Below are positions 9,516-19,992 of a DNA stretch of 32,698 nucleotides, piece after piece. Under the pieces are notes generated by a model that had not been told where the DNA came from, did no database searches, and was given only the letters and a program-made list of their open reading frames with translations. Position 1 is the stretch's first letter, and each line of letters starts with the position of its first letter. Origin of the DNA: Mesaphorura yosii (Eukaryota; Arthropoda; Collembola; Poduromorpha; Tullbergiidae); the NCBI GenBank assembly GCA_009869945.1, contig WIXG01000611.1, positions 1 to 32,698 of the forward strand. Direction: 5' to 3'. The position numbers were made by a program, and so were the translations under genes.

Positions 9516-12500
9516 ATGGACACTGCTGGAGGAACCAAGTTCGGAAGGCGACTCAGGATCCTCTTCCTCTCGACCCTGGCTGTCTTGTCTCCATACCGTA
9601 ACAATTCAAACCACAATTAATAATTTATTCCAATTAATCGGACGAACAGTTGGCGTACGTAGTTCAGGATTTCTGACTCTTGAACAGGTGCCGCTTGTCA
9701 GGATGTCAGTGTTTCACTCTTCGATATGAGCCCATTGGTCAGCCAGTCCGAGAACTTGACCATTCTAAACAACTCACAAGTTAACGTGCTTGCCAAGTGC
9801 GGAGGGAGTACTCCGACAGAGTGGATAGCCGACTTTTATTCTGTAAGTTGGCGACCACCATGGCCCTAAGTTGTAAGCCCTGTAAAAATGTAAAATGCAG
9901 AAGATTTGACTGGGCCTGGTTAATTAGCAGGGTGATTCAAATGCCGTCAACCGGATTTGGATGGCATGGTCTCACCGTACGTTTAACACAACCCTGGACG
10001 AAACTCCGTATGAGTACAGTGCATGGTTTTCGGTGAGTTACAGCAGGCTGCTCCATCCACAAGCCCTCCTCTGCCGGGCCATCGACAACCACTCTGAGAA
10101 TGTGACACTGAGGATTGAGCCGGATTCGGGGCGGCAGGATCAGGTTCGAGTTACGTTACACCTTCGTCTTGCCTGTGACTTACTCACGTGCAGCGGCAGT
10201 AACACCTCTGTGAACGATGAAGACTCGTGCGGAGGGGTGAGCTTCGAAGTGACACAAGTGGAGGATCAGTACTATTGGCGCTGCTCCTTCAACGGGCGGG
10301 CAGTCACAGTCAGTGTCCTCCAAGGGGTGGTTTATTGCCGATACGCCGCATTCCGCAGCATCTCGTACCGCAGTGTCAAGGCCTCGCCTGCGTGCGCGAC
10401 GATTGTAAGTAATTTACCAGCGTCGCAAGTCACGACGGACCCAAAATGGAAACCCTTTCTTGACTGGAATCGAAATTCGGGTGGGTACGGCGGTGAGCTT
10501 CTGTGCACGGCTACGGACGCGGCTGGACAGAGCAAGGCCGCGAGTCTGGATTTCTATCTTCATAGTCGGCCGCCACAGAATGGGATGCCTGATCAGAGCA
10601 GCAAATTATGTGAGAAACTGCGCGGAACCACGCCGAGGATGAAGGCCTTTGATTTTTATTGATTTGTATCGCAGATTTCTCCCAAAGCGACATTACGATG
10701 AAGGACATGATTTGGATGGACCCTGACCTTACCAAGTCGATATATTACACACGGCAGGTGCTCCACACTCGATGTCGCGCACTCCTCTTCTGGTTCGCAC
10801 TGAATCCGGTCGCCATTGTGAGTCTGAACGAGTCCAGCGTCCTTTTTCAAGGTAAAACCACCAAGGATTCGTATAGGCATCGGTTGGATTCGCAATTTTT
10901 CGCTTGCAGACAAACGTTACGAGTCGACGCAGCTGATGGGCGACCAGTATCTGATGTCACTGAATGTGACAGTCCGGCTGGGAGACTACGGTCCGGGCAC
11001 ATACCAAATCCACTGCATCACACCCGTCTGGAATACCATGGGGTGGGCGAACCAGACAAGGACTCTAGTCGTGCGGGACTCCGTGGCACCGCAAATCCAA
11101 TCCGGAATCGACTTCCAGCAGGTTTGGTTCCAAGATGGAGACATGAACAAGAGTCTAGAATGTGATGTGATCGGGGATCCGGAGCCCAGAGTGACATGGG
11201 ACTATAGCAACCTGCCCGGAGTTCGTGTCGGGGGCCAGCAAGGTCGGACCCTCACATTCGCCCGGGTATCCAACGCACTCGGACACGCCGCCGTGGTGCA
11301 GTGCAAGGGCGAAAATGAGTTTGGGGAAAGTGTGGCGAAGGCGTTTCAGGTGCATGTGAGCGAAGTGGCACCTGCAGCGGAAACCAGCGCAGGGAATGTT
11401 ACGATACTCGCGGCCCTGACGTCCGCTTTCGGGATTCTTCTCGTTGTAGGCCTCGGTTACCTCTACTGGAAATATCGCAAGTTTGGGTCTGCCCTGGGAG
11501 CCGTTCTGACTCGGGAAGAGGTGCGAGAGTTTCATGAGGGCAGCCCAGCTCCAGCTCCAGAAGGAGCCGCGACGCTCTTCGAGTACGTGGATGCCCAGGA
11601 ATTGGTGCAGTACGGTGAGGATCGGGAACTGGAAATGATCGCAATTGAGTGCATGCCGTATAATTCAGAGTTTGAAGTGAGGAAAGAGAACCTTGTTGTT
11701 GGTATGGCAACCAATTCGCATTTTCCATAGTGATTTACAATGTGACCAGAAATTGCAAGTTGCGGAACATGTATTGTATCCCTATAGAGTTCAATAACGT
11801 GCTGGGTTCCGGACAGTACGGAGTCATTTACAAGGGAAAGCTCAAGCGTAGCAAGAAAGACCAGAGTCCAATTCCAGTCGCGGTCAAGACTGTCCGCAGC
11901 AACGTGGACATCTGCTATTTCAAGGCCCTGATGTCAGAGTTGAAGATTCTGGCCTACATTGGCCCCTATCAGAATGAGAATATTGTGAACCTGGTGGGCG
12001 TCTGCTCCAGCAATATCCGGAACAGGGAGCTGTACGTTGGAGTGGAACTCTGCAAGACTTCCCTGCTCGAATATCTTCTAGAAAACCGGACCTACTTCCG
12101 ACAGAACTGCGCCGAAGGCACTGAATACTATGACAGTGGAATGTGGCTGAACGATTACCAGGCCGGTCTGACGACAGATTCCATCAGCCCAGCCGACTTG
12201 GCTCGGTGGGCCACCGAAATTGGCTCCGGCATGGAATTTCTCTCCCAGAAGCGCGTTTTGCACGGGGATTTGGCGGCCAGGAACGTTCTGCTCACGTTTG
12301 AACTTCACGCCAAGATTTGTGACTTTGGCCTCGCGCGCCAACTCATCGACTACAAGTACATTAAATCAGACCGGGAGTGCCCACTCCCGTGGAAGTGGAT
12401 GGCGCCCGAGTCACTCTCCCAAAGGAAGTTCACGGTTAGTTCCGATGTCTGGGCCTACGGGGTCACCCTCTGGGAAATCTACTCGTTGGGGGAAGTTCCC

Positions 12501-12754
12501 TATCCAGGAATGGGTTGGAGTATAGACTTTCTCGAACAACTCCACAATGGGCTTCGAATGAAGAGGCCGGCGTACGCAAACGAGACAATGTAAGAATGCC
12601 ATGAGTGCAAGTATTTATAATCCTACGCTCAGGCAATACTCTTGCATATGTTTACAGATTCAGTATGATACTTGGTTGCTGGCATCAAAATCCGAGGCTA
12701 CGTCCAAAGTTCTGTGATTTGGTAGAGTTCTTTCAGTCTCTAGAGTCCAAGTGA
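9516..12754 (+). CDS. Receptor tyrosine kinase with Ig-like ectodomain (PDGFR/VEGFR type)
   Basis: Seven exons (9516-9597, 9688-9842, 9931-10609, 10675-10851, 10910-11701, 11788-12589, 12658-12754) sum to 2784 nt, giving 927 aa. A signal segment (LRILFLSTLAVLS) leads an ectodomain of ~525 residues with Ig-like folds; the clearest covers residues 421-515 (LECDVIGDPEPRVTW ... VVQCKGENEFG). The transmembrane helix is at about 528-551. The kinase domain has the glycine loop GSGQYGV (from ~635), the ATP-binding Lys 662 in VAVKTV, a short insert, HGDLAARN (787-794), DFG (807-809) and the MAPES segment. It therefore transduces an extracellular ligand signal by Tyr phosphorylation. Two features are odd: the catalytic HRD motif reads HGD, and the protein ends soon after the kinase fold with almost no C-terminal tail. 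The family is firm; orthology to Pvr-type receptors is inferred. Confidence 0.87.
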
Positions 12755-13493
12755 GTAGAGCCCTCTTATGTACGACGACGGAGAGAAAGGTAAAGACAGT
12801 ATAAAGTGGTCCACTACATATTCGCATTTCACAATTTATTTAATGAGACTATAAACTAGTAAATGAGTGCGTTTGGGCCTTAAGTTCAAACCGAGCGGAC
12901 AGTGCTCTGCGATGCATTATTGCACAATAAGAGTTTTTAAAGAAGATTGTATTTTTAACATTTGATAAGCCGTAGTATGTAGTATGTTATGGCTTTACCA
13001 TATCAAAGAGATTAACTCAGTTGCGGTGTGGTTCAAACGCTCGGTTTGTCCTACTTTTAACGCACCACGTGGGTGCGAAAGAGCCCAAGTTATCTCTTGA
13101 TCAGTTGCCAATTACGTGCATGTGTCAGGAAGCAGATGGTCGCAAACGGCGATTGCTATTTGTGTCAAACTTTGGCGAAATTTGAATATCTTGTGGATCA
13201 GAGTCCAGGAATCGACCAGAAGTGAACTTGAGCGTGAGACGGCATCTTCAATGCAGCAAATCTCAAAGGGTTGTTGGAAATAGGTGTCAAATTCAAATAT
13301 TTAATTGTCTCTCAAACAGACGAGAAATACGAATGCAGTGTAGCTTAATTTGGTTAACATCTTAAACACCATGTAACACCATATTATAATTGACTAGCGA
13401 TATGAAACCTAATCTAATAGGATCGTGCAAGTATTTATTAGGAAATAAGATTGTCTAGTTTACTCAGACTATCAACTTTAATATTAGATTAGG
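12755..13493. other. Intergenic, nothing recognised
   Basis: This is the 3' flank of the kinase gene and of the minus-strand membrane protein gene. TTTATT at 13434-13439 may be the polyA signal (minus strand) of the latter. No coding frame or repeat stands out. Confidence 0.4.
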
Positions 13494-14109
13494 TTAACCC
13501 ATTTTGCTCCTGTCTTGCTTGTGCTTTTCTATGCACTTTCCACAAGAATGAGAAGATCGAGGATTCTTTCGACATCTTCGTCCATTTTCTACTTCTACTA
13601 CACTCGAACCCCCTTCGGCTACTTTGGTATTTTGAATGGTTGCATGTATAGTTAGCCACGGGTACATGAAATTGGCACCAACGATGTTTAGTATGTTGAC
13701 CAGGTTGATTGTGATGTCCACTGTGTTCCCACATACTGAATCGGATGCCTGTGAGCTAGGTTCCGTATTCCACACTAAGTTTCATTGCTGTAACCATTCC
13801 ATGTACTCCTGCCATGACTCCAAATGGAATACTTGCAACAGCAATGTATGCTCCATATTTCAATATCATCAGAATCGGTTCCAGTCCATCCTTATCAACA
13901 TGTTCGCACAGTTTAAAGTGTTGAGTTAGCTTACGGTTGAAAAGTTACATACCAATTAAAAAGGTGATTAGTTTCTCAAGTTGTGAGTTGACAAGTAAAC
14001 CGGATAGAACCCCAATCGTGAGTAGACCTAAACCTGTTAGCGGTCCATATTCAACAATTTCATTGTAATTGACGGCAGGGTAGTTGAGTACCTCACCCCT
14101 TCCGGCCAT
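13494..14109 (-). pseudogene. Multi-pass membrane protein gene, probably frameshifted
   Basis: From ATG 14109 an exon encodes MAGRGEVLNYPAVNYNEIVE and a hydrophobic helix (LTGLGLLTIGVLSGLLV), ending at a consensus donor GTATGT (13952) in phase 1. A second exon (about 13890-13807) encodes DGLEPILMILKYGAYIA and further hydrophobic residues. A 58-nt intron then leads in phase 0 to a third exon (13748-13494) with another hydrophobic stretch (TINLVNILNIVGANFMYPWL) and a Cys/Lys-rich tail (SCGKCIEKHKQDR). Exons 2 and 3 join cleanly, but exon 1 is phase 1 while the best acceptor for exon 2 is phase 0. Either one base has been lost or an exon was missed. An acceptor-like CTTTCCAG just upstream of the ATG suggests a 5' UTR intron. 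I do not recognise the family. Confidence 0.4.
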
Positions 14110-14508
14110 GTTTACGCGCACGTGATAGCCTGGAAAGCAAGAGGCAAAAGCAACGAATGTCAAATTGGGGCTAGAAAGCAGAGTTACCAAGCACTTAAAA
14201 TAAAGTTCGGAGAATTCACTGGCCTCCAAAATTGGTATTGTGGTTAATAGATTAAAGCACTTGGATCACTTTCAGCTTTCCAGTGGTGAAACTTAACTGA
14301 TGTGAATTATTTATCAAGTTTAATGGAAAAACTCGAAAGCAGAGCGAATCTTGAAGACGTTGTGCTATTACAATCAATAAAAAGCTTAAGCACAGAGCTC
14401 AACAATCCCAACAACTAAGCAGCAATTTAGCAGTCAATCTGTACGTGACTGCTTTGGCCTTTGGCTCACTATCACGCCCGGCCGGTCAGTGAGCCTTCGA
14501 ACTCCGAA

Positions 14509-15795
14509 ATGATTTCCTCCAGCTTCAAGCGGCTCTTTGGCGTAGTCATCAACGTCGGCTTTGCCTTTATGCTTTTTCCATTCTGTTGGCGACGTGCTTA
14601 CCAGCGAGCCGAACTCGCGCCTTGGCCTATGGCCCTCGTATGGCGCTGCCTCTGCTTTGTCAACACTTTCTGGAGGCTCGTAATCATCGCTGTGATGGTT
14701 ATCAACGTGTACGCGTTTCGCATCTCTGATTACCGCCTAATTCTCTGCTTTACAATCTGGATCACGCTCCTGATCTCCATTATCATGCATGGGGGGCTGT
14801 TTCTCGGCGTTCTGGACCAGAAGGACTTCATGTACCTGATTAATTCAGTTTTCGGAGTTGACCGGCGTCTCGGTGAGTGAATTTGAATTGGCGGCAAGCC
14901 AAATGTGAATTTGTGATTTGATTTGAAACTTATCTGCCTACAGAAAAGAAATACTGCGCCAAGAAAAAAGTTCAGTCTCGTCAGGGTTCAGGCGCGGCTG
15001 CTGCTGCTGCCAGCAAATCACTGGAGTCAATTCTGAAAACATTCATAGCAGTCTTCGCAGTCATCAATGTCAGCACCCTTCCAGGCGTCTACCTGCTCCT
15101 AAATTACTACAGTCAAATATTCCGGTGGGTTCGCCAAGACTGGATCGCCTGGAACCTGACCCTTGCAGGTCTGGCCCATCTGTCCCTCTTTTGTGATATT
15201 ATTCTGTGCATACTCTGCATAATCCTCGTCCTCGCTTTGTGCAATGTCATTGAATGGTGGCTGAAGGTCTTGAGGTGTGTTTAACAGACTTACCTGATTT
15301 TATTGTTCCACGCTTAATTTGCTTTATTAATTCAGATCGGAGCCGCTTTGGCGCTCGTACCTCGACTACAAGGCGCTTTACCTCCTCCTCGTCCTCATGA
15401 CTGACTTTATCTCCCCGGTCCTGGTCCAGCTATCTTTCGCCGTCATTCTCTACCTTATCGTACTCGTATACTGCGCCATTTCCCTGCCCCGCACTTCCCT
15501 GTTCATGGCACTGATCGTCGTCGTGTTTTGCTCCTTTGCCTTCTCCTCCATCAACCTCGCCTGCAGGAGCCTGTACGTCATTCAGGTGGAGTGCGAGCAG
15601 TACAAAAGCGCTGCAGGACGAAATGGCTACCTGGCTCGAGCTCAGCGTCTGTGGGGACCGAAATTCCTGCAAGGGCTTCGTCTTATGCGGGCCCGAATGG
15701 GAAACCTGTACACAGTTGAAAGGGAGACGATGATGGTGATTTGGGGGGAGGTGGTCATTCCAAACATCATAAATATGATGGTAACTATCAACTAA
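14509..15795 (+). CDS. Gustatory-type chemoreceptor (7TM), intact
   Basis: Three exons (14509-14872, 14944-15274, 15336-15795) with phases 1 and 2 give 384 aa, the usual GR length. The first ATG of the frame is 14509; the frame upstream of it opens without an ATG. Hydrophobic helices include LVIIAVMVINVYAF, LILCFTIWITLLISIIM, FIAVFAVINVSTLPGVYLLL, LCILCIILVLALC and SLFMALIVVVFCSFAF. The C-terminal end (GNLYTVERETMMVIWGEV, then a hydrophobic helix) corresponds to the conserved GR end around TM7. Such receptors are ligand-gated cation channels in chemosensory neurons with the N-terminus inside. A GCT repeat encodes five alanines in the intracellular loop. Ligand unknown. An internal-loop expansion is possible but nothing looks broken. 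Confidence 0.78.
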
Positions 15796-16439
15796 AACGT
15801 CTGCTTTTAACGTCAGCTCGGCTTGGATGTTAATATTTAAGTAATTTTCTCTGTTAGTGGTCCCTTTTGGGACCCAGTAAGCACTTAAAAGCAAAAGCCC
15901 ATTTCACTCATTAAAATTCACGACGTGCATCAATTCTGCTGATTTCAGAACACGTATCGTGTCCGTGCATTCTAATTGTATGCAATTAGCGATAAGAGAG
16001 CTCAGTCAGCCCAAAAAGAGAATTCAGAAGAATGAGATGTTTATTCAATTTTGAAAATTGCATTTATACAAAAACACTCAAGGATCTTTTTGGAAAACAA
16101 CTTTAAAATAGTGAGTAAAGTGAAAACTGGTACAAGGATGTATCAGAAATAAAAATAGGACAGGTGAAACTGGACACAAATGTATTATTTTTATCACATA
16201 TGCACATACGAATTAACCTGCCAATGAACTCCAAATGTGACCAGGCTCGTGTTATCTCCTCGTCACTATGCAATGTTGCCCGCTTAATTAATTAATCTGG
16301 ATATTTCCTTGGCTTGGCGTGGCCTGACCTGACCCACGTTTAATTAAAATTGTTCTGGAGCATGACTGATTTAATTTCAGTACATATCTTAATTATGGTG
16401 TTGATTGCGAATTGCGCACACCACCCGTACAGTGGTGTG
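15796..16439. other. Intergenic, nothing recognised
   Basis: This AT-rich spacer follows the GR gene. No coding frame or structured repeat was found. It ends at the core promoter of the secreted cysteine-rich gene. Confidence 0.4.
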
Positions 16440-16480
16440 TATTTAAGGAAAAGAGGATAGCGCCTCTTCTCTTATCAGTA
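16440..16480 (+). promoter_or_regulatory. Core promoter: TATA box plus TCAGT initiator
   Basis: TATTTAAG at 16440-16447 is followed by TCAGTA at 16475-16480. The TATA-to-initiator distance (about 35 nt) and the arthropod initiator TCAGT fit a focused start site near 16476. That leaves an ~87-nt leader before ATG 16564. This is the clearest promoter in the window and suggests strong or regulated expression of the secreted protein. Confidence 0.65.
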
Positions 16481-16563
16481 AATTTTCGTCAGCATACGAA
16501 GGCAAATTCTGCCTCAGCTTTCTTTCGCCTTTTACTTTACAATTTGTCAACATTCAGCTCAGA

Positions 16564-16845
16564 ATGAGAATATTCCTGACGATCTGCCTCTTCGCCCTGG
16601 TTGCGGCCCAGACATCCTGTCACACCGACATTTCCCTGCTCGGAATTCCTCTGGTCAAAGTCGCCGGCACCTGCCATGCACAGCAAGCTGCCAATTCAAT
16701 CTGTTGCCAAAATGTCGGTGTCCTCACCGGTCCAAACTTCAGAGGACTCCTCGCCGTAACAGAGAATTGTCCAGCAACACAGTACTGCTGCATCCTCAAG
16801 GTGGCTGCTCCGCCAATTCTGCAGACGCTCAACGTCCAGTGTTAA
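16564..16845 (+). CDS. Small secreted eight-cysteine protein, hydrophobin-like spacing
   Basis: A single exon encodes 93 aa. Residues 1-16 form a signal peptide (MRIFLTICLFALVAAQ). The mature part is rich in Ala, Val, Leu and Thr with few charged residues, and has eight cysteines at 19, 37, 47, 48, 69, 75, 76 and 93. Two CC pairs and a C-x5-CC step (69-75/76) resemble the fungal hydrophobin layout. However, hydrophobins have two single cysteines between the CC pairs, and this has one, with an extra one at the N-terminus. Function is unknown: a surface-active or cuticle-associated protein is an idea, a protease inhibitor or defence peptide another. The promoter is described above; AATAAA at 16985-16990 gives a short mRNA. 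Confidence 0.75.
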   Translation: MRIFLTICLFALVAAQTSCHTDISLLGIPLVKVAGTCHAQQAANSICCQNVGVLTGPNFRGLLAVTENCPATQYCCILKVAAPPILQTLNVQC

Positions 16846-16984
16846 TTTCAATTTTCAAAGATGCCCGCCCTTTCTTCGATTATCGATTTGGGTGACATTG
16901 ACGGTTGGCTTTTTAATCAGTTTGATTTATTTTGATTTCTTTTTCAAACACACTAACAATTAGTTAAGTATTCATTTAACTGAA

Positions 16985-16990
16985 AATAAA
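16985..16990 (+). terminator. Polyadenylation signal AATAAA
   Basis: AATAAA lies 140 nt past the stop of the eight-cysteine gene and is the first canonical signal on that strand after it. Confidence 0.5.
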
Positions 16991-17157
16991 ATGCAAACTG
17001 AAATATCCATCTTCTGTCTCCCGCCATGCGTGTGCTCTTGTTCACTAGGTCAAACCCTAATCCTTGGCTTCCTTGGCTCTTGTTCTTGACTTTAAGTGCT
17101 TAACCAAGCAATAGATGAACTACGCGGATTCGACCAGCGCCAGGACGGAGAGGATCA

Positions 17158-17560
17158 TCATAATCCAGACTGTAGCCGTCCAGAGTTGGTCATCGGCCCT
17201 GCTCCGACGAAGCAGGGCCCTGCGAAACTCCGGTTAAGCACCCGCACGTCACACAGCCTGAATTCGCCAGCAGGTGTGATTTTCAGGTGAAGAAGTAGGT
17301 CGCCGGTCAATTGGTATTTCCGAAAACTTTGCAGTCTTGATTTATGCCCAGCATATTGTAGTCTCGAAAAGTCGAAGAATTGGAATGGAATGTCGATTAT
17401 TAAGTTGTCGGCTTCCTTTTGAAATAAATAATTGCCATCGATATGGCATTCTGCCATTCTCGGCCAAGCTAATTAAACTTACCTCCGTATACATCAGCGC
17501 TGGCCCATCGCGCTGGATCGACTCGCCGCCCGTCACCGTGCCAGTGTGGACATCGATTTC
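17158..17560 (-). CDS. Unassigned gene fragment, at least two exons
   Basis: One apparent exon (about 17560-17483) reads EIDVHTGTVTGGESIQRDG and PALMYTE up to a strong donor (GAG|GTAAGT). A 67-nt intron, typical for this window, leads in phase 0 to an exon from 17415 that stays open for 85 codons: IIDIPFQFFDFSRLQYAGHK, then YQLTGDLLLHLKITPAGEF, ending at TGA 17158. In the neighbouring frame just downstream, a hydrophobic helix follows DQLWTATV (17102-17170), which could be the true C-terminal exon. No clean acceptor precedes the first exon and no start was found. I do not recognise the family. It could be a real gene with an incomplete model or a decaying one. Confidence 0.33.
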
Positions 17561-18045
17561 CAGTTTGTATTAGCAATCACAAATTATAGCTTGCTAGGCT
17601 GAATTTCCCTGGCGAAGTGCCCGTGCGGAATTACCGTGGTTGGGCCGTCCATGTTCTCCCACACTTGTCAACTCGTGTTTGACGCAACTGTAAATAACAT
17701 CAGTAGCCAGCGAACCTCTTGAAATTAAATCCGTGCACGCGTGCACGATTTGACGATTTTTCCGTTAAGGACTTCCAGGTGTGCATTTTTCCACGCGTTA
17801 ATCTCGTGAGTGAGTGGTGACATTAAGCAAAGCGCGCTTTCGTGTCCGGTTCACAGCGAAAGACAAAAATCATGATCTCGACTCGACTGAAATCGAGCCA
17901 TATCGCTCGAGAAGGTCAGCCAAAACCGAGATTTCGGTGTTCTGACTGACCGAGATATTTGGCCTATCTCGTGTATCTTGTACTGTCTTCCATTCGATGG
18001 TTCCAGTTCACGTTCACAGTTAGACAGCATTTGCATTTCCACAAG

Positions 18046-18483
18046 ATGAATAAAATCAGGACTGCTACCTTCGGCCTGGCGCTGGTTCTGATTTTCGCTT
18101 CGCAGGCGGCTGTGGCGACAGCGACGGCGCCGGCAACCCAAAGCGCTGTGCTCTCAGCGCTTGGTAAGTCGATTTCGCTGATAAATAATCAGCAAAACCG
18201 AATCGAGTGTCAAATTCATACATTAACACTAATTAATTTATGTTGCTTGTACTCAGACAAGGCTGACGAAGAGATCGACAAGGGCCTGAACGAAATTGTA
18301 GCCGCCAAAGCCGAGCTGAAGTCGCTGGACGAAGAACTGGAGAAGGCGACGGAGGAAATTGGGCCCGATGCGAAAGAGATCTACGATCTGCTCAAGGCAA
18401 GGGCAAAGGCGGCGATTCGGAAGGGAGTCGACTGGGTCAAGAAAAAACTTGCCGAGAAGTTTGGAAAGCTGGCGGAAAATTGA
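18046..18483 (+). CDS. Secreted protein with acidic helix and cationic amphipathic C-terminus (copy A)
   Basis: Two exons (18046-18163, 18257-18483), phase 1, give 114 aa. Residues 1-26 form a signal peptide (ATFGLALVLIFASQAAVA). A helical acidic region follows (residues 40-74). A cationic amphipathic helix at 75-109 contains KEIYDLLKARAKAAIRKGV and DWVKKKLAEKFG. Copy B at 22986-23475 matches 21 of 35 residues over that helix and has its intron at the same place and phase, so they are paralogues. An acidic pro-region ahead of a cationic helix is the layout of many antimicrobial peptide precursors, but no processing site or known family was recognised; lipid-binding is an alternative. The 93-nt intron has no in-frame stop, so its retention would insert 31 residues. 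Confidence 0.75.
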   Translation: MNKIRTATFGLALVLIFASQAAVATATAPATQSAVLSALGKSISLINNQQNRIECQIHTLTLINLCCLYSDKADEEIDKGLNEIVAAKAELKSLDEELEKATEEIGPDAKEIYDLLKARAKAAIRKGVDWVKKKLAEKFGKLAEN

Positions 18484-18664
18484 ATAGTTAGTTGGAGTGA
18501 TATTATTGATTGCTAATAATAATACAAATGGATAATAGATGGAGTTAATTAAAGTATTACGATTTACGATAGCCTATCAAAGTTTAGCGTCCCAACACGC
18601 CAAACTTGCTTGGCAGTATCCGACAAGGGAATGTGATTTCCAAATTCCAAGTTCAGCTACAATC

Positions 18665-18850
18665 TCAATCACCGGAGTCTCCACCACCACGGTTGCCTCC
18701 ACCGCCACCGCCGGTCTCACCTCCTCCTCCGCCAAAGTGCCCGCCACCTCCAATGCTGTACCCAACACTGCTTTTCCGTCTCTCTGGCGCCCAGATACCC
18801 CCACACTCCATCTCTGGATCAAACTTCACTCTGGAACAGCACGAGCCCAT
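18665..18850 (-). CDS. Possible small glycine-rich protein; low-complexity DNA
   Basis: A 61-codon frame starts MGSCCSRVKFDPEMECGG and continues into near-pure glycine (GGGGHFGGGGGETGGGGGG), ending at TGA. The start MG.CC.S resembles dual acylation (N-myristoyl plus palmitoyl) signals. The same DNA reads as a proline run (PPPPPP) on the plus strand and as Ser/Thr/Ala in another frame, so the open frames may simply reflect the CCACCN repeat. No splice sites or paralogue support it. It is reported as a weak gene candidate. Confidence 0.25.
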   Translation of the reverse strand: MGSCCSRVKFDPEMECGGIWAPERRKSSVGYSIGGGGHFGGGGGETGGGGGGNRGGGDSGD

Positions 18851-18858
18851 TTTCTAGG

Positions 18859-19992
18859 CTGGAGAATTGCAGTTTGAATCTTAGGCGTATTCGCGTGGCG
18901 TGTTTTGCCAGCCTTTTGCTTGGACGACGGCACAGGCGAGCCGAGTCGCTGCTCACTGAAGTGTGACTGGAGTTGAACCCGTTCGACTACGAGCCAGTTT
19001 CCAGTCCAGCTTTCAGTTTGCTCAATCCTGCTCCACAACGACGCAGTAAAAACCCGCCTGGCTTCGCTCGTTCCAAAATTATTTAATGGCATGAATGGCT
19101 TTGTATAACAAAAACATTCGAAAACCTGTTGGACTTGTTTTTTGATGGGTTCGTTGGGTTTGGTTACGAGACAACTTATTCTGCCATCGACTTGAACTGC
19201 TACAAAGATCTGGGTTACAAATTACAAAGTGTGCAGTTTTTTGCGGGCCTGGGAGCCGTATCTCGGTGAAGCCTTTGCTACAGTACAGCCAGCCAGCCAG
19301 CCGACTCATGGAATGAATTGCCAATTAATAATTTAATACACTGCATTACTAAATTGTCACTCCGAATGGTTAATTTGTATGTTTACAACAGAATTCAAAT
19401 AAGGAGTCCGAATTTCGAGGTCGACACATTTATTTGCATGATAAACGTGAAACATTTTAATCGATGATATTTTCCTGGGTTGGCAAAGCGAGCTTTAAAC
19501 TTCAGGTCTGACTGAACCACCGCTGCCCTGCCGATTAGAATCGATGTTCATCATAATCAAAGTTCAATCTGCATTCATGTTGCAAATTGTATCAGCCAAC
19601 TGAATAAGACTTGGATGGGCTTACTGTTTCTGATTGCTAATTGATTGATTACAAAATTTACATTTACATGTCTCGAGCAAGTCACTGGCCCAGCTTCCAG
19701 CGAGTTCTACGCTGCACTGACATTTGACATGGCAAGAAGACTCCACTGCATAATTTTCGAGTTAATCGAGTCTACTCTGAATGATTGCTCAATTATGACA
19801 TTCACGGACGTGCGAATCAGCTGCGTGGTCCCGGAATTCGTAAATGCCACTTCGTGCTCCTGGATATTAATTATCTGCATGCCGACATCGGAACGTGGCG
19901 CGTGGGGCATGGCTACATTGCGTTTGGATCAATTGGCCACTTGCGTTTGATCTCTCTTCATCTGCCCCCATCTTGAAATCTACCAAGCCAAG
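18859..19992. other. Intergenic, nothing certain
   Basis: This spacer precedes the SLC5 gene. A short (AGCC)n run lies at about 19285-19302. Open frames are short and featureless. It should include the transporter promoter; no clear TATA box was seen. Confidence 0.4.

Noticed and set aside
10033..10054. GTGAGT...CAG mini-intron in the kinase ectodomain
   Set aside because: The frame reads through without a stop and the piece is about 20 nt; treated as coding.
10405..10420. GTAAGTAATTTACCAG as an intron in the kinase gene
   Set aside because: Only 16 nt long and the frame continues sensibly through it.
15430..15894. Minus-strand open frame opposite GR exon 3
   Set aside because: Shadow of the GR exon; no independent coding features.
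17881..18020. Upstream start at 17959 for copy A
   Set aside because: The frame begins earlier, but ATG 18046 directly starts a normal signal peptide and matches the start of copy B.
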